A DNA stretch of 64,000 nt from the NCBI GenBank assembly GCA_936450465.1, contig OW388302.1:18553569-18617568 (forward strand), given 5' to 3'. The notes beneath the pieces were generated by a model. The model was given only the letters and a program-made list of their open reading frames with translations. It ran no database searches and had not been told where the DNA came from. The number at the start of each line of letters is the position of its first letter. The stretch's first letter is position 1. Origin of the DNA: Gibbula magus. Taxonomy: Eukaryota; Mollusca; Gastropoda; Trochida; Trochidae. Positions 44,201-53,200 of the stretch are shown one piece after another. The position numbers and the translations under genes were made by a program.

Positions 44201-47200
44201 ACGGTGAGCATAACCTTGCCTGGCGAGGGCTGGACTCGTGGCTTTTTAGGGGATGGTGACTGAAGATGCTTCCACTGCTTTGACTGGATTTTACTTTCAG
44301 GGTCATAGTGATGGACCCAAGTTTCATCCTGTGTGATTAGTCTGTCGAAAAAGTTTTCCTGATTTTTTTGCCACATTGCTAAAAGAGCTTTTGAGCAGTC
44401 CTATTTTTGGAAGGTGTGAGCAGTAGGGGTATCCACCGAGTTGACAACTTCCGCATGTGCAAATGGTCAGACCCCACACTTATCTTGACATCTTGGGCAA
44501 GTTGACGGACAGTAACTCGGTGATCTTCCAAAATTGCAGCTTCAACTTGCCTGATAGTCACCATCAATGGCTGACTGGGGTCGACTTGGTATTGAAGCTG
44601 TTTCCACGGAGGCATGACCACACTAGAACTGACGATGCCAACATCATACGATGGGGCATCCACTCCATAAGTTTATTTCATCTCATCAAAAGTCTCCTTT
44701 GGTGTACAACCCTTCAAGAATAAAAACCTGATAACCGCTCTGTACTCAACAGCCTCCATTTTTACACCTTGCTCTACTCTAAGACCTGTGCTGACAGAAA
44801 GAATGAATATTTTAAAAGTATGAGACATCACTTGACATGCTACATATCACATGTTTTCTACTTCTTCCGGTAAAGAGAAGTTGGTCAGGGGAAATCTTTA
44901 ATGAACGCCCCTCAAGATCTGTTTTGATGCAACAGTTTCCAAGTAGTTGAGAAATTTATAAGATTGAAATGCTTCAGAAGATAAGGCTTTGGTTATTCTA
45001 TTGTGCTGTGCTTTGTATCGTCAGGTGTAGAGATGTCAATACCTATGTTCTGTATCCGTGGGTACACCAGTGGTCAAATGTCAAGGCCACGGCAGACCAG
45101 ACACGACCAATCAGATTCCCTGATGTCAACCCAAGCTACATACCGGAGGGGGTAAACTTCTCAATGGCTGCCGGGGACTTCCTGGAGGTGTACACAGAAC
45201 CTGGTATGTTACTTCCATTTTACAGTCAGGAGTTTGTATGTTACTTCCATTTTACAGTCAGGAGTTTGTATGTTACTTCCATTTTACAGTCAGGAGTTTG
45301 TATGTTATTTCCGTTTTACAGTCAGGAGTTTGTATGTTACTTCCATTTTAAAGTCAGGAGTTTGTATGTTACTTCCATTTTACAGTCAGGAGTTTGTATG
45401 TTACTTCCGTTTTACAGTCAGGAGTTTGTATGTCATCCGTTTTACAGTCAGGAGTTTGTTTGTTACTTCCATTTTACAGTCAGGAGTTTGTGTGTCATCC
45501 GTTTTACAGTCAGGAGTTTGTATGTTACTTCCATTTTACAGTCAGGAGTTTGTGTGTCATCCATTTTACAGTCAGGAGTTTGTATGTTACTTCCATTTTA
45601 CAGTCAGGAGTTTGTATGTTACTTCCATTTTACAGTCAGGAGTTTGTATGTTACTTCCATTTTACAGTCAGGAGTTTGTATGTTACTTCCATTTTACAGT
45701 CAGGAGTTTGTATGTTACTTCCGTTTTACAGTCAGGAGTTTGTATGTTACTTCCATTTTACAGTCAGGAGTTTGTATGTTACTTCCATTTTACAGTCAGG
45801 AGTTTGTATGTTACTTCCATTTTACAGTCAGGAGTTTGTATGTTATTTCCGTTTTACAGTCAGGAGTTTGTATGTTACTTCCATTTTAAAGTCAGGAGTT
45901 TGTATGTTACTTCCATTTTACAGTCAGGAGTTTGTATGTTACTTCCGTTTTACAGTCAGGAGTTTGTATGTCATCCGTTTTACAGTCAGGAGTTTGTTTG
46001 TTACTTCCATTTTACAGTCAGGAGTTTGTGTGTCATCCGTTTTACAGTCAGGAGTTTGTATGTTACTTCCATTTTACAGTCAGGAGTTTGTGTGTCATCC
46101 ATTTTACAGTCAGGAGTTTGTATGTTACTTCCATTTTACAGTCAGGAGTTTGTATGTTACTTCCATTTTACAGTCAGGAGTTTGTATGTTACTTCCATTT
46201 TACAGTCAGGAGTTTGTATGTTACTTCCATTTTACAGTCAGGAGTTTGTATGTTACTTCCGTTTTACAGTCAGGAGTTTGTATGTTACTTCCATTTTACA
46301 GTCAGGAGTTTGTATGTTACTTCCATTTTACAGTCAGGAGTTTGTATGTTACTTCCATTTTACAGTCAGGAGTTTGTGTGTCATCCTTTTACAGTCAGGA
46401 GTTTGTGTGTCATCCGTTTTACAGTCAGGAGTTTGTTTGTTACTTCCATTTTACAGTCAGGAGTTTGTGTGTCATCCGTTTTACAGTCAGGAGTTTGTAT
46501 GTTACTTCCATTTTACAGTCAGGAGTTTGTGTGTCATCCATTTTACAGTCAGGAGTTTGTATGCTACATCCATTTTACAGTCAGGAGTTTGTAAGTGGTC
46601 CGTTTTACAATCAGGAGTTTGTATGTTGTCCGTTTTACAATGAGTTTGTATATTACATTCGTTTTGCAATCAGGAGCTCATGCAACATTGAGTACATAAT
46701 TTTGAATCTTGATCTTGTGTCAATAAATGTTCCTCCAAGTCGATTTGGATGTTGTTGTTTCAGAATCCTGGGACTGTGTAGCCAGTGTGTTCTTCGTGGA
46801 CACCGCTCACAACATCGTGGCCTACATGGAGACTGTGTACAAGATACTGAAGCCTGGAGGCTACTGGATCAACCTAGGTGAACCTTACACTGCTTCCTTA
46901 CACTCAGAGGATCTGAAACCAATCTATAACTCATAGTCTCCTCATCACTACAGGGGCTTGGTAAAGTTAGGGTCTGTTGGTTGGTTCATGCAGTATGGTA
47001 TTGGTGAATGCCTCATTGAATACCAGTACCATCCATGGTTCGTTAGTTGCAGCTGGGGTCTCAGGTTTCACCATATTGCATAGCCACAAGGGTGTTGTAT
47101 GCTTTCATCCTCCCCCAATATGATCTTGGCCACCAATATGTAGGTGAAGTACTCCTGGAAAGTGTTCAACCTGAAACTGCCTCTCCTCGACCAGACAGAT

Positions 47201-50200
47201 ACCAGTCATCCTCTGATGAATATTCAATGGAGAAGTTCTTACTATTTTCTGAAAAAATGTGTGGAAATGTATTTTGGACTTTTCAACTTCTTTGAATGCA
47301 ATTTTATACAAATTTTGTTTGAGTGAATGTTTCGCTACAGATTACTGGTATGACTTTTGAAACGATTTTGATATATTTTCTTTCTAACCCTTATTGACAA
47401 ATGTTAAATGTCAAATGTTGTTCATTCCCATTAGTGTGAAGAACTGTCGCTGTGTTCATGGTTCCATTACTCAAATGTTTCATTAGCTTTGCTGAAAACT
47501 TACTTCACGGGTGTACATGTGAGCTCTGTTCACTTTTATCTTGTTATAAATGCAGCTCACACATTTATCTGTTTGAGAAATATACTTAACTTGTACAATG
47601 AAATGAGTGTACATTGTATATTGTTTCAGGTCCATTGCTGTATCACTACGCAGACATAACGAATGAGAGTTCCATCGAACTGAGCTACGAGGAAGTGCGG
47701 AGAGTTCTCCTGGAGATTGGCTTTGTCCTGGAGGTGAGTGAATATCCAGAATTAATTACAGTAGTGTAAATAGACGTACAACAAGTTCTTTCCTAATTTT
47801 CACCTCTCTGGAAACAAGTGATTCATTTAAACCTTCAATGTTGAGGTGTCTAAACGGTCAGGTTGACTCAGAAGAGTGTAAATGAGCATGTTTGACTTCT
47901 GATCAAAACGTCCGGGATTCAGTCCTTGGCACATTTGTCAGCTGTGGAGAACAATTCTCCAAGCAGTAAGGATTTATTGCAATGTTACATTGAAATTCAG
48001 TGCTGTTCATGTAGACTGCTTGTATAGGAGATTAGTTCCTGGTTATGGGTGGTTCATGTAGTCTGCTTGTATAGGAGATTAGTTCCTGGTTGTGGGTGGT
48101 GTGGTACCTTGTATAGGAGATTAGTTCCTGGTTATGGGTGGTGTGGTACCTTGTATAGGAGATTAGTTCCTGGTTATGGGTGGTGTGGTACCTTGTATAG
48201 GAGATTAGTTCCTGGTTATGGGTGGTGTGGTACCTTGTATAGGAGATTAGTTCCTGGTTATGGGTGGTGTGGTACCTTGTATAGGAGATTAGTTCCTGGT
48301 TATGGGTGGTGTGGTACCTTGTATAGGAGATTAGTTCCTGGTTGTGGGTGGTGTGGTACCTTGTATAGGAGATTAGTTCCTGGTTATGGGTGGTGTGGTA
48401 CCTTGTATAGGAGATTAGTTCCTGGTTATGGGTGGTGTGGTACCTTGTATAGGAGATTAGTTCCTGGTTGTGGGTGGTGTGGTACCTTGTATAGGAGATT
48501 AGTTCCTGGTTATGGGTGGTGTGGTACCTTGTATAGGAGATTAGTTCCTGGTTGTGGGTGGTGTGGTACCTTGTATAGGAGATTAGTTCCTGGTTATGGG
48601 TGGTGTGGTACCTTGTATAGGAGATTAGTTCCTGGTTGTGGGTGGTGTGGTACCTTGTATATGAGATTAGTTCCTGGTTATGGGTGGTGTGGTACCTTGT
48701 ATAGGAGATTAGTTCCTGGTTGTGGGTGGTGTGGTACCTTGTATAGGAGATTAGTTCCTGGTTATGGGTGGTGTGGTACCTTGTATAGGAGATTAGTTCC
48801 TGGTTGTGGGTGGTGTGGTACCTTGTATAGGAGATTAGTTCCTGGTTATGGGTGGTGTGGTACCTTGTATAGGAGATTAGTTCCTGGTTGTGGGTGGTGT
48901 GGTACCTTGTATAGGAGATTAGTTCCTGGTTATGGGTGGTGTGGTACCTTGTATAGGAGATTAGTTCCTGGTTGTGGGTGGTGTGGTACCTTGTATAGGA
49001 GATTAGTTCCTGGTTGTGGGTGGTGTGGTACCTTGTATAGGAGATTAGTTCCTGGTTGTGGGTGGTGTGGTACCTTGTATAGGAGATTAGTTCCTGGTTG
49101 TGGGTGGTGTGGTACCTTGTATAGGAGATTAGTTCCTGGTTATGGGTGGTGTGGTACCTTGTATAGGAGATTAGTTCCTGGTTGTGGGTGGTGTGGTACC
49201 TTGTATATGAGATTAGTTCCTGGTTATGGGTGGTGTGGTACCTTGTATAGGAGATTAGTTCCTGGTTATGGGTGGTGTGGTACCTTGTATAGGAGATTAG
49301 TTCCTGGTTGTGGGTGGTGTGGTACCTTGTATAGGAGATTAGTTCCTGGTTATGGGTGGTGTGGTACCTTGTATAGGAGATTAGTTCCTGGTTGTGGGTG
49401 GTGTGGTACCTTGTATAGGAGATTAGTTCCTGGTTATGGGTGGTGTGGTACCTTGTATAGGAGATTAGTTCCTGATTGTGGGTGGTGTGGTACCTTGTAT
49501 AGGAGATTAGTTCCTGGTTATGGGTGGTGTGGTACCTTGTATAGGAGATTAGTTCCTGGTTATGGGTGGTGTGGTACCTTGTATATGAGATTAGTTCCTG
49601 GTTATGGGTGGTGTGGTACCTTGTATAGGAGATTAGTTCCTGGTTGTGGGTGGTGTGGTACCTTGTATATGAGATTAGTTCCTGGTTATGGGTGGTGTGG
49701 TACCTTGTATAGGAGATTAGTTCCTGGTTGTGGGTGGTGTGGTACCTTGTATAGGAGATTAGTTCCTGGTTGTGGGTGGTGTGGTACCTTGTATATGAGA
49801 TTAGTTCCTGGTTATGGGTGGTGTGGTACCTTGTATAGGAGATTAGTTCCTGGTTGTGGGTGGTGTGGTACCTTGTATAGGAGATTAGTTCCTGGTTGTG
49901 GGTGGTGTGGTACCTTGTATATGAGATTAGTTCCTGGTTATGGGTGGTGTGGTACCTTGTATAGGAGATTAGTTCCTGGTTATGGGTGGTGTGGTACCTT
50001 GTATAGGAGATTAGTTCCTGGTTGTGGGTGGTGTGGTACCTTGTATAGGAGATTAGTTCCTGGTTATGGGTGGTGTGGTACCTTGTATAGGAGATTAGTT
50101 CCTGGTTGTGGGTGGTGTGGTACCTTGTATAGGAGATTAGTTCCTGGTTATGGGTGGTGTGGTACCTTGTATAGGAGATTAGTTCCTGATTGTGGGTGGT

Positions 50201-53200
50201 GTGGTACCTTGTATAGGAGATTAGTTCCTGGTTATGGGTGGTGTGGTACCTTGTATAGGAGATTAGTTCCTGGTTATGGGTGGTGTGGTACCTTGTATAT
50301 GAGATTAGTTCCTGGTTATGGGTGGTGTGGTACCTTGTATAGGAGATTAGTTCCTGGTTGTGGGTGGTGTGGTACCTTGTATAGGAGATTAGTTCCTGGT
50401 TATGGGTGGTGTGGTACCTTGTATAGGAGATTAGTTCCTGGTTGTGGGTGGTGTGGTACCTTGTATAGGAGATTAGTTCCTGGTTGTGGGTGGTGTGGTA
50501 CCTTGTATAGGAGATTAGTTCCTGGTTGTGGGTGGTGTGGTACCTTGTATAGGAGATTAGTTCCTGGTTGTGGGTGGTGTGGTACCTTGTATAGGAGATT
50601 AGTTCCTGGTTATGGGTGGTGTGGTACCTTGTATAGGAGATTAGTTCCTGGTTGTGGGTGGTGTGGTACCTTGTATAGGAGATTAGTTCCTGGTTATGGG
50701 TGGTGTGGTACCTTGTATATGAGATTAGTTCCTGGTTGTGGGTGGTGTGGTACCTTGTATAGGAGATTAGTTCCTGGTTGTGGGTGGTGTGGTACCTTGT
50801 ATAGGAGATTAGTTCCTGGTTGTGGGTGGTGTGGTACCTTGTATAGGAGATTAGTTCCTGGTTATGGGTGGTGTGGTACCTTGTATAGGAGATTAGTTCC
50901 TGGTTGTGGGTGGTGTCGTACCTTGTATAGGAGATTAGTTCCTGGTTATGGGTGGTGTGGTACCTTGTATAGGAGATTAGTTCCTGGTTGTGGGTGGTGT
51001 GGTACCTTGTATAGGAGATTAGTTCCTGGTTATGGGTGGTGTGGTACCTTGTATAGGAGATTAGTTCCTGGTTGTGGGTGGTGTGGTACCTTGTATAGGA
51101 GATTAGTTCCTGGTTGTGGGTGGTGTGGTACCTTGTATAGGAGATTAGTTCCTGGTTGTGGGTGGTGTGGTACCTTGTATAGGAGATTAGTTCCTGGTTG
51201 TGGGTGGTGTGGTACCTTGTATAGGAGATTAGTTCCTGGTTGTGGGTGGTGTGGTACCTTGTATAGGAGATTAGTTCCTGGTTATGGGTGGTGTGGTACC
51301 TTGTATAGGAGATTAGTTCCTGGTTATGGGTGGTGTGGTACCTTGTATAGGAGATTAGTTCCTGGTTGTGGGTGGTGTGGTACCTTGTATAGGAGATTAG
51401 TTCCTGGTTATGGGTGGTGTGGTACCTTGTATAGGAGATTAGTTCCTGGTTATGGGTGGTGTGGTACCTTGTATAGGAGATTAGTTCCTGGTTGTGGGTG
51501 GTGTGGTACCTTGTATAGGAGATTAGTTCCTGGTTATGGGTGGTGTGGTACCTTGTATAGGAGATTAGTTCCTGGTTATGGGTGGTGTGGTACCTTGTAT
51601 AGGAGATTAGTTCCTGGTTATGGGTGGTGTGGTACCTTGTATATGAGATTAGTTCCTGGTTATGGGTGGTGTGGTACCTTGTATATGAGATTAGTTCCTG
51701 GTTATGGGTGGTGTGGTACCTTGTATAGGAGATTAGTTCCTGGTTATGGGTGGTGTGGTACCTTGTATAGGAGATTAGTTCCTGGTTGTGGGTGGTGTGG
51801 TACCTTGTATAGGAGATTAGTTCCTGGTTATGGGTGGTGTGGTACCTTGTATAGGAGATTAGTTCCTGGTTGTGGGTGGTGTGGTACCTTGTATAGGAGA
51901 TTAGTTCCTGGTTATGGGTGGTGTGGTACCTTGTATAGGAGATTAGTTCCTGGTTATGGGTGGTGTGGTACCTTGTATAGGAGATTAGTTCCTGGTTGTG
52001 GGTGGTGTGGTACCTTGTATAGGAGATTAGTTCCTGGTTGTGGGTGGTGTGGTACCTTGTATAGGAGATTAGTTCCTGGTTGTGGGTGGTGTGGTACCTT
52101 GTATAGGAGATTAGTTCCTGGTTGTGGGTGGTGTGGTACCTTGTATAGGAGATTAGTTCCTGGTTGTGGGTGGTGTGGTACCTTGTATAGGAGATTAGTT
52201 CCTGGTTATGGGTGGTGTGGTACCTTCATGTCCTCACCTTGTCGCCTTAACCCTTACGTTGTGTATATATATTTTACCAATTTTAGCTCCTGTGGCGGAA
52301 TTTACAGGCTCGCAGCTCGCAGCAGTAGTTTGGGCTTTGGCACTAACTAGCTCTGCTGGCGGAATTTACAGGCGGCGATTCCGGTACCGTTTTTACGAAA
52401 TATACCGCATCTACATGGCGATTAAGGACTATATACGGGCGTTCAATACAAATTCAAGTAGTGACACCCGTACACAAATGGCTAATTCACACCCGAAACT
52501 TTGAATGAATTTTCTATGTTTTTTCGTTTTTATTCTATTACTTTCGAAAGATTGTCTTTAATTCGGGCCTCGTAACATCATAAATACGAAACGAAAAAAA
52601 ATCCATTTATATACGGAATTGAAGACAAGATGTCTAGCTTCACAATGATATAAAAATTATTAGAATGCGACCTTTGGTTATAATTCTATAGCTATGTAAA
52701 GTTTGTCTTTATTTCCACCTATAAAATCGTAAATACTTACAACATGTATGCAGCATTGCGAACGGTCGTTCATCGCACTTTTCCAAGAAATCATAATCTC
52801 GAACCAGTTGACAAATAAGCACATGTCAACCCTAATATGGTTATGTTGTTTGACCTTTCAAATAAAAGCTAACCTCGAACCATAACTGATGAAAATATGT
52901 TGATTAGTTTGTGTGCCGTTTGGTTTCACATGTCTCTCAGAAAGGTAAAATTGTATCTTTATTTCTGTGAATAAATATGCGCATTTTTATATAAAATAAA
53001 AGATTGTTCTTTTCGGTTTATTGTGATATAAAAATCATGAAAATGCATTCAGTATTTTAGCCGTGATAAATGTGCAAGTTGTTGTGAAAATCGCTGATTG
53101 TTAAAGGGATTGTCGGTGTAAACGTGCCCTTTTCCACGGCGCTTGCTGTGTCTTTATTATTTTTTTGACATTTGCTAATTTTATATGGGAATGTAGTCCA

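Noticed and set aside
45234..46881. Overlapping 469-, 495- and 220-codon ORFs
   Set aside because: They are the three frames of one stop-free 32-bp repeat. None continues the CARNMT1 frame through exon 6.
48049..52350. 1,433-codon ORF that looks like a giant repeat protein (14-residue repeat [14 protein letters not shown])
   Set aside because: It is a 42-bp minisatellite inside CARNMT1 intron 7, with near-zero divergence, third positions not freer than others, no signal peptide or flanking exon in frame, and it runs into a transposon.
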